Source: Lentisphaeria bacterium (GTDB lineage: Bacteria; Verrucomicrobiota; Lentisphaeria; Victivallales; Victivallaceae). From it: 36,149 nucleotides of DNA. Position numbers and translations under genes: made by a program. The number at the start of each line of letters is the position of its first letter. Position 1 is the stretch's first letter. The stretch spans positions 1 through 36,149 of the forward strand of contig JAFVZB010000042.1 of the NCBI GenBank assembly GCA_017508385.1. Direction: 5' to 3'. The notes under the pieces were generated by a model. That model was not told the DNA's origin, did no database searches, and saw only the letters and a list, made by a program, of their open reading frames with translations. Of this stretch, positions 8,581-17,301 are shown one piece after another.

Positions 8581-9672
8581 GTGAAAACTCTCAACTGGTA
8601 TGTGACCCGGGGATTTCTCGGAGCTTTCTTCATGGCGATCGCCGTGTTGACTTTCGGTATGACCGGAGCACGTCTGGTGCAGGTGCTTGAATATGTCTCT
8701 CAGGGAATATCTTTTTTCACTTTCATCAAGTTCACACTCTATATCCTGCCCATTGTTCTCACCTTTACCGTTCCGTGGGCGGTGATGGTGGCAGTGATGC
8801 TGGTGTTCGGCAGGCTTTCGGCTGACAACGAAATCACCGCCATGCGTGCCTGCGGAGTATCTATTCTTCAGATAACCAGTCCGATCCTGATCATCACCAT
8901 TGCGCTCTCTGCGCTCTGTCTCTACTTGCAGGTCGAGCTCGGACCTCCGCTGTTGGGTCAATCCCGTGACATGATGAAGATAGAAGTCATCAATCAGCCG
9001 ATGGCGATGTTTGAGCCGGGCAAGTCGGCGACCCTCGACAACTATCTTGTTTACGTTGATGACAAGGATGGAAACAACGGCTTGCGGGGCATTGAGCTCT
9101 ATATCCTCTCAGGAGCTAACGAGTGGGAGCAGAACATTTCCGCCGACTACGGGAAAGTGGTGGTCGATAAGAAAAAGCAGATCATGACCATCAAACTCTC
9201 TGACTGTCTGGTTACCGATAAGAGCAAGTCCGACGACGGCTTCGACCGCTTCTTCACCAAAGAGCTTGAGCTGATGTACCACTACGGCAAGGCTGAAAAC
9301 GAAAAGCGGGTCAGCGTGAGACCGAAATATATGCGCCTCTCAGATTTGATGGGCAGAATAAGGCTCACCAAGGAGCTGAACAAAGATACCACCGAGCTGG
9401 AAATCGAGCTCAACCAGCGCATCGCATTTGCGCTTTCGCCCATCGCATTTCTGCTTCTCGGATTGCCGCTCGCCATCCGCACCAGCAGAAGAGAGACCTC
9501 GGTCGGATTGTTTTTGAGCGTGATTTTAGCCGGAGTGTTTTTCCTCTCGATCATTCTCTGTGAGAGTCTCGAGTCATTCCCGTACCTTTATCCGCAATAT
9601 CTGTTGTGGCTGCCGAATATCGTATTCCAGATAATCGGAGCAGTCATGACCTACCGCATATCGCAAAAATAA
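8581..9672 (+). CDS. LptF/LptG family lipopolysaccharide export permease
   Basis: This is a 363-residue inner-membrane protein of the YjgP/YjgQ family, the permease part of the LptB2FG transporter that pulls LPS out of the inner membrane. It has the family layout: about three N-terminal membrane segments (residues ~12-120), a periplasmic jellyroll (about 130-260) and three C-terminal segments. Conserved cytoplasmic coupling patches are seen around FGRLSADNEITAMRACG and in ALSPIAFLLLGLPLAI. The start is GTG at 8581, after a weak GGGTGA at about 8569-8574. Whether it is LptF or LptG cannot be told, and the partner and lptB are not in the window. recF follows after 18 bp in the same direction. 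A weak promoter (TTGCGA at 8512, TATGTT at 8535) may serve it. Confidence 0.9.
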   Translation: MKTLNWYVTRGFLGAFFMAIAVLTFGMTGARLVQVLEYVSQGISFFTFIKFTLYILPIVLTFTVPWAVMVAVMLVFGRLSADNEITAMRACGVSILQITSPILIITIALSALCLYLQVELGPPLLGQSRDMMKIEVINQPMAMFEPGKSATLDNYLVYVDDKDGNNGLRGIELYILSGANEWEQNISADYGKVVVDKKKQIMTIKLSDCLVTDKSKSDDGFDRFFTKELELMYHYGKAENEKRVSVRPKYMRLSDLMGRIRLTKELNKDTTELEIELNQRIAFALSPIAFLLLGLPLAIRTSRRETSVGLFLSVILAGVFFLSIILCESLESFPYLYPQYLLWLPNIVFQIIGAVMTYRISQK

Positions 9673-9690
9673 GCAGCACCTCATCGACCG

Positions 9691-10725
9691 ATGGCACTTA
9701 TCAAAGAGATCACTCTGCGGGATTTCCGCAACTTTGAGGAAAAAACCTTTGCTTTTGACTCCTCAGACGTGGTGTTTACCGGAAGAAACGGAGTGGGCAA
9801 GAGCAACATTCTTGAGGCAATCGGATTTCTCAGCACCCTGCGCAGTTTCCGCCGCTCTCCGGTACGGGATATGGTGACTATCGGCAAGGACTCTTTCGAG
9901 CTGAGTGCTGCCATCGAGAGCCGGGGCAGGATACAGCGCATCGGAGTCCGTGAGCATCTTTCAGGAAGCCGTGAGCTCTTCATCGGCAGAATGCCATGCC
10001 GCAAAATAAGCGACTTTCTCTTCGAGTACCGCTGTGTCTGTTTCTCTCCGGCGGATTTCGCCATCGGTTCAGGCTCAGCCGGAGTGCGCAGGCGTTTTCT
10101 CGACCAGCTGATAAGCTCAAACGACCGCAACTATCTTGCTCTGCTCTCGCAGTATGTGCGTGCGCTATCCCAGCGCAACCGGGCGGCGAAGATGAAGAAC
10201 GAGCCTGCCATGCGGGCGTTTGAGGTGGTGATGGCTGAAAATGCTCCGGCTGTCATTGCCGCAAGGCGTGAGACCGTTCTGATGCTCGAGGAGCAGATAC
10301 GCTCGCTTCTCGGCGGAAAATATGAGTTTTCCATCCGTTACAAACCCGATTTTGACGGCGATACCGAGGCGTTCCTGCGCCGTTTCAACTCGATGCGCCG
10401 CCGGGAGCTTATGCGCGGATGCACTCTCACCGGAGTTCAGCTTGACGATATTGAACTCTACCTCAACGGCAAATCCCTGCGCACCTTCGGTTCGACCGGG
10501 CAGATACGGATGGTGACTCTGCTCATGCGCCTTGCCGAGTACACGCTTCTGCGCAGAACTCCTGCTCCCGTGATGGTGCTCGCCGATGACGTCACAGGAG
10601 AGCTCGATGCCGCCAACCGTGAGCTCTTCTTCCGCATTATTTCCACCGCCGATATGCGTTTCCACACCTATGCGGTCCTGCCATCGGATGAAGCGTTGAA
10701 TAACGCACAATTCATCAAACTTTAA
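9691..10725 (+). CDS. recF: DNA replication and repair protein RecF
   Basis: This 344-residue SMC-like ATPase binds gapped DNA and, with RecO and RecR, loads RecA; the length is slightly below the usual 355-370. The N-terminus LKEITLRDFRNFEE-type start reads here as MALIKEITLRDFRNFEE. The Walker A motif is TGRNGVGKSNILEAI at about residues 30-44. The family core follows in FSPADFAIGSGSAGVRRRFLDQLI. The ABC signature region is FGSTGQIRMVTLLMRLAE, with Walker B in VLADDVTGELD. It sits 18 bp after the LptF/G gene rather than with dnaA, dnaN and gyrB, which is its usual place. No good Shine-Dalgarno sequence precedes the ATG at 9691. Confidence 0.93.
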   Translation: MALIKEITLRDFRNFEEKTFAFDSSDVVFTGRNGVGKSNILEAIGFLSTLRSFRRSPVRDMVTIGKDSFELSAAIESRGRIQRIGVREHLSGSRELFIGRMPCRKISDFLFEYRCVCFSPADFAIGSGSAGVRRRFLDQLISSNDRNYLALLSQYVRALSQRNRAAKMKNEPAMRAFEVVMAENAPAVIAARRETVLMLEEQIRSLLGGKYEFSIRYKPDFDGDTEAFLRRFNSMRRRELMRGCTLTGVQLDDIELYLNGKSLRTFGSTGQIRMVTLLMRLAEYTLLRRTPAPVMVLADDVTGELDAANRELFFRIISTADMRFHTYAVLPSDEALNNAQFIKL

Positions 10726-10736
10726 GCAATAAATAT

Positions 10737-10765
10737 TTGTATTTTTGTACTTGCGGTATTAAATT
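10737..10765 (+). promoter_or_regulatory. possible promoter of the phosphofructokinase operon
   Basis: TTGTAT (10737-10742) and TAAATT (10760-10765) are spaced by 17 bases, directly downstream of recF. Both boxes are imperfect. The AT-rich 80-bp gap is otherwise without features apart from GGAG at about 10793, the ribosome binding site of the next gene. Confidence 0.3.
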
Positions 10766-10805
10766 GTATAGGTAACCAAAATTATCATAAACGGAGCAGC
10801 CAAAT

Positions 10806-12113
10806 ATGAAAAGAGAAGATTTTGTCGTCAGCACTCTGGGAAAGGCAACACTGCCCTCTCCCGTGGTCGGACAGGCGTTCGTTTCCGACGGTGAGACCGT
10901 CTGTTACGAGACCGATGCCGAACGTCTTGCGCAGTATATCAGAAATAATGAGGAAATTCCCGCTTTCGAGCGTGCCGGAGCCCGGGAGAAAATTTTCCAC
11001 GACCCCGCCTGGAGCCGTGCCGCCATCCTCACCGCAGGCGGACTCTGCCCCGGACTCAATGAGGTTATCAAGTTCCTCACCCAGACCTTGATAAACGATT
11101 ACAAAGTTCCCGTGGTGTACGGCATCCCCTACGGCTACCGCGGACTCAACCCCGCCCGCAAGCTCTCTCCCGTGACTCTCACTATGGAAATGGTCGATGC
11201 CATCCACGAGGAGGGCGGAACCATTCTCGGTTCATCCAGAGGTCAGGAAGATACCGGCATCATCGTCGATACCCTCATGCGCATGAACATCAATATGCTC
11301 TTTTGCATCGGCGGTGACGGAACCGCCCGCTGCGCTCACGATATCGCCTTGGAAATCAAGCGCAGAAAACTTGCCATCAGTGTCATCTGCGTACCCAAAA
11401 CCGTCGATAACGACCTCAACTTCATCGACCAGACTTTCGGATTTGCCACCGCTGTTCTGCAGGCAGGACCCTACATCACCTGCGCCCACAGTGAGGCAAA
11501 GGGAGCTTACAACGGTGTCGGTCTGGTCAAAGTCATGGGCAGAGACTCAGGATTCATTGCGGCGTACACCGCACTTTCAAACCCCTTTGTCAACTACTGT
11601 CTTATTCCGGAAGTTCCGTTCACTCTTGAGGGAGAGGGCACGAAGTCACTTCTTCCCCACCTCGTCGAGCGTCTCAAAGCCAAGCACCACGCAGTCATCC
11701 TCGTCGCCGAGGGAGCAGGTCAGGAGCTCTTCAACAGCAGCGAAGAAAGGCGCGATGCCTCAGGCAACAAACTGCACAATGATATCGGAACTTTCCTCAA
11801 AGGCGAGATCAACCGCTACTGCAAAGAGCAGGGCATCGAGGTCAATGTCAAATACTTTGACCCCGGCTATGCCATCCGCAGCGTGAAAGCCGTCGGCAGC
11901 GATGCCGTGTTCTGCGCCATGCTCGCCGCAGGAGCAGTCCACGCCGCCATGGCAGGACGCACCGATGTGATGATCGGCCACTGGGCAGGTCAGTTCACCC
12001 ACGTTCCGATTGCCCTTGCCACCAGCAGCCGCAAGAAGATAGAGCTCGACAGCACTCTCTGGAGCAACGTGCAGGCGATGACCTGCTACAAACAGCAGAA
12101 ACCTCAGAAATAA
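10806..12113 (+). CDS. 6-phosphofructokinase, long 'group X'-like form
   Basis: This 435-residue enzyme phosphorylates fructose 6-phosphate in glycolysis. Family motifs are clear: TAGGLCPGLNEVI at about 76-88, GGDGT at 169-173, PKTVDND at 197-203 with catalytic Asp201, and VMGRDSGF at 243-250. In the classic scheme the residue after GGD tells the donor: glycine (GGDG) goes with ATP, aspartate with PPi. Here GGDG is combined with a Lys in PKTxDND, a mix known from trypanosome, plant and some bacterial long PFKs that use ATP despite looking like PPi enzymes. ATP is therefore the likelier donor, but this is inference. GSSRGQED at about 142-149 is also typical of this group. It heads a probable operon with three downstream genes. 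Confidence 0.92.
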   Translation: MKREDFVVSTLGKATLPSPVVGQAFVSDGETVCYETDAERLAQYIRNNEEIPAFERAGAREKIFHDPAWSRAAILTAGGLCPGLNEVIKFLTQTLINDYKVPVVYGIPYGYRGLNPARKLSPVTLTMEMVDAIHEEGGTILGSSRGQEDTGIIVDTLMRMNINMLFCIGGDGTARCAHDIALEIKRRKLAISVICVPKTVDNDLNFIDQTFGFATAVLQAGPYITCAHSEAKGAYNGVGLVKVMGRDSGFIAAYTALSNPFVNYCLIPEVPFTLEGEGTKSLLPHLVERLKAKHHAVILVAEGAGQELFNSSEERRDASGNKLHNDIGTFLKGEINRYCKEQGIEVNVKYFDPGYAIRSVKAVGSDAVFCAMLAAGAVHAAMAGRTDVMIGHWAGQFTHVPIALATSSRKKIELDSTLWSNVQAMTCYKQQKPQK

Positions 12114-12143
12114 CACTTCAACTGTAAACAAAAAGGTGATACT

Positions 12144-12605
12144 ATGATTTACGACCGTCTTGAAAACCTCAACGATTACGCATCCATCGACCCCGAGGCA
12201 TTTGCCCTTGTCGAGGAGTTCCTCGCCTCCTGCGCCGAAAAGACTCCCGAGCTCGGACGCCACGAGCTTGACGGCAAGCGTGTCTATGTCGGAGTCCAGA
12301 GCTACAACACCCACCTCGACGGTGAGGGTGTGAAGCTCGAGACCCACTGCAACTACATCGATATCCAGCTGCTTCTCGCCGGAAAAGAGCACATCATCTA
12401 CCGTGACGTCGAAGATGCCGAGTGCCTCAGCGAATACAATCCCGAAAAGGATGTCGCTTTCTTCACCAAGCCCGATGCCGGACTCGCCCTGCCGCTCGAA
12501 GTCGGCAACTTCGCCATCTTCATGCCCGGTGAGGGACACGCTCCCGGAATCGGAGAAGCTGACAACACCGTTATCAAAGCCGTGTTCAAAATCAGGGCAA
12601 AATGA
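12144..12605 (+). CDS. YhcH/YjgK/YiaL (EbgC-like) family protein
   Basis: This 153-residue cytoplasmic protein has the cupin-like beta fold of the DUF386 family, which includes EbgC and the sialic acid-associated YhcH. The family core LETHCNYIDIQLLLAGKE lies at about residues 65-82. The second part is IMPGEGHAPGI with a conserved His, at about 131-141. These carry the metal-binding residues. Members are thought to act as sugar anomerases or isomerases. AAAGGTGAT precedes the ATG, and its stop overlaps the next start by four bases (ATGA), so the two genes are translationally coupled. The gap to the phosphofructokinase is 30 bp. Confidence 0.87.
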   Translation: MIYDRLENLNDYASIDPEAFALVEEFLASCAEKTPELGRHELDGKRVYVGVQSYNTHLDGEGVKLETHCNYIDIQLLLAGKEHIIYRDVEDAECLSEYNPEKDVAFFTKPDAGLALPLEVGNFAIFMPGEGHAPGIGEADNTVIKAVFKIRAK

Positions 12606-13630
12606 GTACCGTCACTCTCGGAGCAACCGGAATAGCGGTAGAAAAAAACGGATTCGGAGCACTTCCGGTACAGCGGGTATCCGAAGAGACCGCCGTCAGA
12701 CTGCTGAGGAAGGCTTATGACGGCGGTATCCGCTTTTTCGACACCGCAAGGTACTACACCGACAGCGAGCGCAAGCTGGGCAAAGCCTTTGCCGGAATGC
12801 GTGAAAAAACAGTCATCGCCAGCAAAACCATGGCTCTCGATGTTGAGAGTTTTGAAAGAGACCTCGAGACCTCTCTGCGTGAGCTCGGCACGGAGTATAT
12901 TGATATTTATCAATTCCACAATCCGCCATTTTGCCCCAAGCCTGACGACGGAACCGGTCTTTATGAGGCGATGCTGAAGGCGAAAAGTGACGGAAAAATC
13001 CGTCATATTTCCATTACCAGCCACCGCAGTCACGTTGCGAAAGAGGCGGTGGAATCGGGCTTATACGCCACTTTGCAGTACCCGTTTTCGTACCTGACGG
13101 GAGAGGTCGAGCTCGGTCTGGTCAAACTCTGCAAAGAGAAAAACGTGGGATTTATCGCCATGAAAGCCCTCGCCGGAGGTTTGATAAACAACTCCCGGGC
13201 GGCGGCGGCATTTATCGGTCAGTTTGACAACGTTCTGCCCATCTGGGGAATACAGCGTGAGCATGAGCTTGACGAATTTCTCTCTTATGTCACAGCTGCT
13301 CCGCAGATGGATGATGAGATAACAGAAGTGATATCCCGTGACCGTGCCATGCTTGCCGGAGAGTTCTGCCGTGCCTGCGGCTATTGCCTGCCCTGTCCGG
13401 CAGAGATAGATATTCCGCAGTGCGCCCGCATGAGCCTGCTTCTCAGGCGTGCTCCGTCGGAAAACTTTCTTACTCCGGAGTGGCAGAGCAAGATGGAACA
13501 GATAGACAACTGCATCAACTGCGGAGCCTGCAAAGGACGTTGTCCTTATTCGCTTGACACTCCAAATTTGCTCAGGCGCAACCTTGCAGACTACCGTGAT
13601 GTATTTTCAGGAAAGGTAAGTGTAAAATGA
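12602..13630 (+). CDS. aldo/keto reductase with C-terminal 4Fe-4S domain
   Basis: This 342-residue protein has an aldo-keto reductase barrel (about 1-250), followed by a ferredoxin-like domain. The AKR catalytic tetrad residues are visible as Asp and Tyr in FFDTARYYTDSE, Lys in VIASKTM and His in IYQFHNP. The C-terminus has CRACGYCLPCP and CINCGACKGRCP, fit for one or two iron-sulfur clusters. Such fusions are common in anaerobes and are annotated as putative oxidoreductases; the electron partner and substrate are unknown. It overlaps both neighbours by four bases. The Fe-S domain suggests an anaerobic or micro-aerobic setting. Confidence 0.9.
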   Translation: MSTVTLGATGIAVEKNGFGALPVQRVSEETAVRLLRKAYDGGIRFFDTARYYTDSERKLGKAFAGMREKTVIASKTMALDVESFERDLETSLRELGTEYIDIYQFHNPPFCPKPDDGTGLYEAMLKAKSDGKIRHISITSHRSHVAKEAVESGLYATLQYPFSYLTGEVELGLVKLCKEKNVGFIAMKALAGGLINNSRAAAAFIGQFDNVLPIWGIQREHELDEFLSYVTAAPQMDDEITEVISRDRAMLAGEFCRACGYCLPCPAEIDIPQCARMSLLLRRAPSENFLTPEWQSKMEQIDNCINCGACKGRCPYSLDTPNLLRRNLADYRDVFSGKVSVK

Positions 13631-14133
13631 AAGTAATGACCCGTCAGCGCAACAGCAAATACTGCATGGTCTGCGGACTCGATAATCCGTACGGCATCAG
13701 AGGAGCGTTTTACAGCATGGAAGACGGCAGAGTGATGAGTCCGTTCAAGTTCCATTACAACCACCAGAGCTACCCGGGCAGAGTCCACGGAGGAATGGTG
13801 ACGACGGTTCTCGACGAGCTCGGCATCAGAGCCTTGTGGGCGTACAAAGGAGACGAGTCGCTTTTCGGAGTGACAACAAGTCTCACCACCAAATACCGCC
13901 GTCCGGCACCCTACGAAACAGAGCTGGTATCAGTAGGCAAAGTGCTCTCAGAGACCAGCAGATTTTTCATAGTGGAAGCAAAACTCTACGACCCCGAAGG
14001 AGTTCTCTACGCCGATGCCGAGTTAAAATACATCAAACTGGCACCGGAAATAATTTCCGAAGGAGTGGAAGTCCACGAACAAATGCCCTACCTCATCGAA
14101 GACGGAGTAAAAGAACTCCCCTACGACTTTTGA
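13627..14133 (+). CDS. PaaI-type hotdog-fold thioesterase
   Basis: This 168-residue protein has the hotdog signature YPGRVHGGMVTTVLDELG at about residues 55-72, in which HGG and the Asp/Glu support acyl-CoA thioester hydrolysis. A preceding CMVCGLDNPYGI motif at about 13-24 is typical of a PaaI subgroup. The body TTKYRRPAPYETELVSVGKV is the second conserved strand region. The substrate is unknown. It overlaps the aldo-keto reductase gene by ATGA and is the last gene of the phosphofructokinase operon. Only 48 bp separate it from the TIR gene, and no terminator is visible between them, so read-through is possible. Confidence 0.87.
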   Translation: MKVMTRQRNSKYCMVCGLDNPYGIRGAFYSMEDGRVMSPFKFHYNHQSYPGRVHGGMVTTVLDELGIRALWAYKGDESLFGVTTSLTTKYRRPAPYETELVSVGKVLSETSRFFIVEAKLYDPEGVLYADAELKYIKLAPEIISEGVEVHEQMPYLIEDGVKELPYDF

Positions 14134-14156
14134 TTTTTGTTCTGTGTCAATATATT
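14130..14156 (+). promoter_or_regulatory. weak candidate promoter of the TIR/NB-ARC/TPR gene
   Basis: TATATT at 14151-14156 is a good -10 box. The best -35 candidate, TTGATT at 14130-14135, lies only 15 bases upstream, so the match is suboptimal. It would allow the TIR gene to be expressed apart from the upstream operon. Confidence 0.3.
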
Positions 14157-14181
14157 ACCCAAAGCTGAAGGAAGATTACCC

Positions 14182-17100
14182 ATGGAAACCAAGCCCAAAG
14201 TGTTTTTGAGCTATGCTCATGCCGATGCTGATAAATTCGGCAGGGAATATATTGACCAGATCAAACAGCAGATAATAGACTCTTTTGATGGCGGCATAGA
14301 TGTTTTTATTGATGCTGATGAGTTGAAATTGGGCAATCAATGGAATGCGAAAATCCGCCAAAATCTCAACGAAAGTTGTGTTTTTATCTGTCTTGTTTCC
14401 GAAAGCTATTTGAAGTCTGAATACTGTACCCGCGAGCGCACATGGTGGGCTCAGAAAGAGATGAGACAGGGCAGGCTCTATAAAAACTCCCTGCCGTTTT
14501 ACTACGTTAAATTGGAAAAAGGCATCCCCAACGCTCTTGCGCATTTGCAGGATGACCGGGGTTCCGGCGCATGGTTCCCGGCAGAAAAAGGAAAACCTGA
14601 TCCTGAGAAATATGTAAAAGAGCGTTTCGAACAGGCGGATGTGATAAAGCGCATTCGCAATATAATAGAAGAGTCAGCAAAATTAAAAAAAATAACATCT
14701 TCTGTTCCCGTCTGCAATGAAAATTTTGTCGGCAGAGTTTGGTATTTGTGCAAAATCAGAGAGGCTTGTGTACTCAGCAGCGTGGCGGCAGGTTCGATTC
14801 CGGTGCTCCACGGAGAAGCCGGATGCGGCAAGAGTGAACTTGCCCGGGCATACGCCAACGGTTACGCTCTCGATTATCCCGGCGGATGTTTCTGGATTCC
14901 GATGGAAAATGTCAAAAGCTGGGATGAGGCGTGGGAGAAGCTTGCTCATCAACATGACATGCGCAGCAATCTTCCCATTTATCAGGCGTTGGGATTCACA
15001 AATGATGATCTAAAAAATCCGGAATTTTTGTCGTTGCTCAAAGAAAGGGTGTGGCATCAGACAAAAATGGGCAAAATACTTTTTGTGCTTGATAACCTTG
15101 TCGATGCAGAGTTGCTTTCTCAAGCAGGATTGAAAACGGTTTTTCAGAATGGAAACTTGCCGGAAAATCTTGATATCATCGTTACGTCAAAGAAAAATCT
15201 GATTCCGGAGGACAATAATCGCAGACTTGCTTCTCTTGCGATTGAAAACCTTGAAGAGGAAGCGGCAATGGAGCTTTTGCGCCAGCACGCCGTGGATGAC
15301 CCATTTGACCTGAATCCTCCTGAAGATGACCACAAGACGACAGAAGAAGCCAGAAAAATTTTACGTTTTTTGAACTGTCATGCGTGGTCGGTTTCAATGA
15401 TTTCCGGATATATCGCAACTTGCCGCAGATATGGTAAACCGGTCAAAGAGATTTTCAAAGAGTTGAAAAAGAAATTCGGAATCGACTCAACCGCCGGTGA
15501 GTATGGCAGCTTGAATCCGGAAGAGCTTTTGAAGCCCAGTGTTGAAATGATACAAGAAGAGGAGCTCGGCAGTGAGATTTTAGAACTCGCCGCAGCCGCC
15601 GCCATGTTTGACCCCGGCACGGTCAGTGTCGAACTTCTTGAAAAATTATGGCAGAAGCGCAACGGCGCAAAGTCGTGTTCCCGTGGAAAATCATGGAATT
15701 ACGCTTGGCTGACATTGAAAGATTACCACTTGGTTTCAGAAACAAACAATCAGGTTGCCCGGATGCATCGTCTGACCCGGAGTTTCTTTTTGCAACTTTG
15801 CAGAGATAAACAAAAAGATTTTGTTTCCGACATCGCAGCTGTCATAAAAGAGTTGAAAGTTCCCCTGAAAAATCCCAATGCCGTAACCGGATTGGCACAA
15901 TATATCCTAACTCAGCCATGGAAAGATGAGTATTTAATTGACATCCTTAATTGGATACCAGATGTTTTAATATCGCAATACTATTTGAATGATGCACAAG
16001 TTTTGTTTGCCGAGTTGGAAAAAATCGATGAGATCAAAAAAGAAAACACTTGGCTCAACCATTGTTTTCTCGATGCTAAGGGAGATTTTTATTCGAATGC
16101 CGGAGCGTATGCCAAAGCATTGAGGTGTTACCAGGAGTCATTGAATATATTAGAAAAATCATTTTCCGAAAAGCATTCTGCCATTGTGCTAACTAACACC
16201 GCCATATTTGATTTATATTTTTACATCGGTGATTATGATAAAGCGCAAAAAAAATTTGAAGAAATTACAAAGAAATACGATTCATTGCTCGAAGAAGAAC
16301 CCGGGGTATTTTTTCATTTATATGATGTGGTGGGGCAAATGTACATACGTCAGAAAAATTTTAACAAAGCCCTCGAATTTCTGAATGTGTGCTTGGAAAA
16401 CATAGAGAAAATTTCAAATTCGAGAGTGGTGGCTTCTTTATGGGCATCGTTCGGTAATCTTTATTGCAGAAAAGCAGAACAAGAGATTGCAGAAGATATT
16501 CGCCTTGAGGAATGTGAAACAGCACTTTACTGTTGTAATGAAAGTTTGGAAATTTATAAAAATTTTTATGGTGAAGAACACCCGATTGTTGCAACATTAT
16601 ATAGCAATATGGCGTGTGTGTATCATGTAATGAAGAAGTATGAGAAATCACTTGAGTTACATAAGTTGAGTTTAAAACTTGACCAACGCCTGCTGCCGGA
16701 TAATCATCCAAGCATTGCTAATTCGTATTATAATATTGGACTCGTTTACCTTGATATGAATCAGCCAATGAAAGCATTGGAGTTTTTCAATTCAAGTTTG
16801 AGAATTTATCAGCGCATATATGAATATCATCCGAGTATAGCAGATACATTTATGGCTATCGGTAACGTTCATGCTGAGTTGAATGAGGCAAACGGCAGTG
16901 ACAAATCTCTCCGGTATTATAACATAGCGTTGGAACAATACCAAAAGGTCTATGGGGGGAACCATCCTGCCATCGCCAAATCTTACTTGTGTATTGGAGG
17001 CGCATATTCCGAAAAGAAAAATTACGACAAGGCTCTGGAAAATTACAATAAGAGTCTGAAAATATACAAACAGTATCCCGAAAAAGAATTATCTGTGGCG

Positions 17101-17292
17101 CAGGTATATAATTTAATCGGCTACGCGCACTATTTCAACAAAAATCTGCCCCAAGCGTTATGGTATTATAAAGAAAGCCTTGAAATCTATAAAAAGTATT
17201 ACTCAGACGATTGCTATGTTATCACAGATTTGCGGGCACAAATATGCATGGTGCTTGCCCATTATCCAATCGGAAAGTATATCATGTGCTGA
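14182..17292 (+). CDS. TIR/NB-ARC/TPR STAND protein, putative immune sensor
   Basis: This 1036-residue protein has three parts. The TIR domain (about 5-135) has VFLSYAHAD, the loop VFIDADELKLG and SEYCTRE, whose Glu85 is the expected NAD-cleaving residue. The NB-ARC ATPase (about 180-540) has Walker A GEAGCGKSE at 211-219, Walker B ILFVLDN at 299-305 with Asp304, a sensor stretch IIVTSKKN at 332-339, and an MHD-like ARMHRLTR at 526-533. The TPR sensor region (about 625-1030) includes kinesin-light-chain-like repeats marked by HP at 800, 842, 883 and 928. The ATG at 14182 has AAGGAAG upstream; a more distal TTG at 14137 is unlikely. Codons are visibly AT-richer than in the flanking metabolic genes, above all in the TPR half, which suggests transfer. 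Related STAND proteins are antiphage sensors whose TIR depletes NAD on activation; that role is inferred here. No partner gene is adjacent. Confidence 0.9.
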   Translation: METKPKVFLSYAHADADKFGREYIDQIKQQIIDSFDGGIDVFIDADELKLGNQWNAKIRQNLNESCVFICLVSESYLKSEYCTRERTWWAQKEMRQGRLYKNSLPFYYVKLEKGIPNALAHLQDDRGSGAWFPAEKGKPDPEKYVKERFEQADVIKRIRNIIEESAKLKKITSSVPVCNENFVGRVWYLCKIREACVLSSVAAGSIPVLHGEAGCGKSELARAYANGYALDYPGGCFWIPMENVKSWDEAWEKLAHQHDMRSNLPIYQALGFTNDDLKNPEFLSLLKERVWHQTKMGKILFVLDNLVDAELLSQAGLKTVFQNGNLPENLDIIVTSKKNLIPEDNNRRLASLAIENLEEEAAMELLRQHAVDDPFDLNPPEDDHKTTEEARKILRFLNCHAWSVSMISGYIATCRRYGKPVKEIFKELKKKFGIDSTAGEYGSLNPEELLKPSVEMIQEEELGSEILELAAAAAMFDPGTVSVELLEKLWQKRNGAKSCSRGKSWNYAWLTLKDYHLVSETNNQVARMHRLTRSFFLQLCRDKQKDFVSDIAAVIKELKVPLKNPNAVTGLAQYILTQPWKDEYLIDILNWIPDVLISQYYLNDAQVLFAELEKIDEIKKENTWLNHCFLDAKGDFYSNAGAYAKALRCYQESLNILEKSFSEKHSAIVLTNTAIFDLYFYIGDYDKAQKKFEEITKKYDSLLEEEPGVFFHLYDVVGQMYIRQKNFNKALEFLNVCLENIEKISNSRVVASLWASFGNLYCRKAEQEIAEDIRLEECETALYCCNESLEIYKNFYGEEHPIVATLYSNMACVYHVMKKYEKSLELHKLSLKLDQRLLPDNHPSIANSYYNIGLVYLDMNQPMKALEFFNSSLRIYQRIYEYHPSIADTFMAIGNVHAELNEANGSDKSLRYYNIALEQYQKVYGGNHPAIAKSYLCIGGAYSEKKNYDKALENYNKSLKIYKQYPEKELSVAQVYNLIGYAHYFNKNLPQALWYYKESLEIYKKYYSDDCYVITDLRAQICMVLAHYPIGKYIMC

Positions 17293-17301
17293 TTCCCGGG
17301 T

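Noticed and set aside
11760..12539. A 259-codon open frame on the minus strand
   Set aside because: It spans the antisense of the phosphofructokinase end and the YhcH gene, both of which are well supported.
14137..14181. A 15-codon N-terminal extension of the TIR protein
   Set aside because: It would start at TTG without a Shine-Dalgarno sequence; the ATG at 14182 follows AAGGAAG and the TIR fold begins directly after it.
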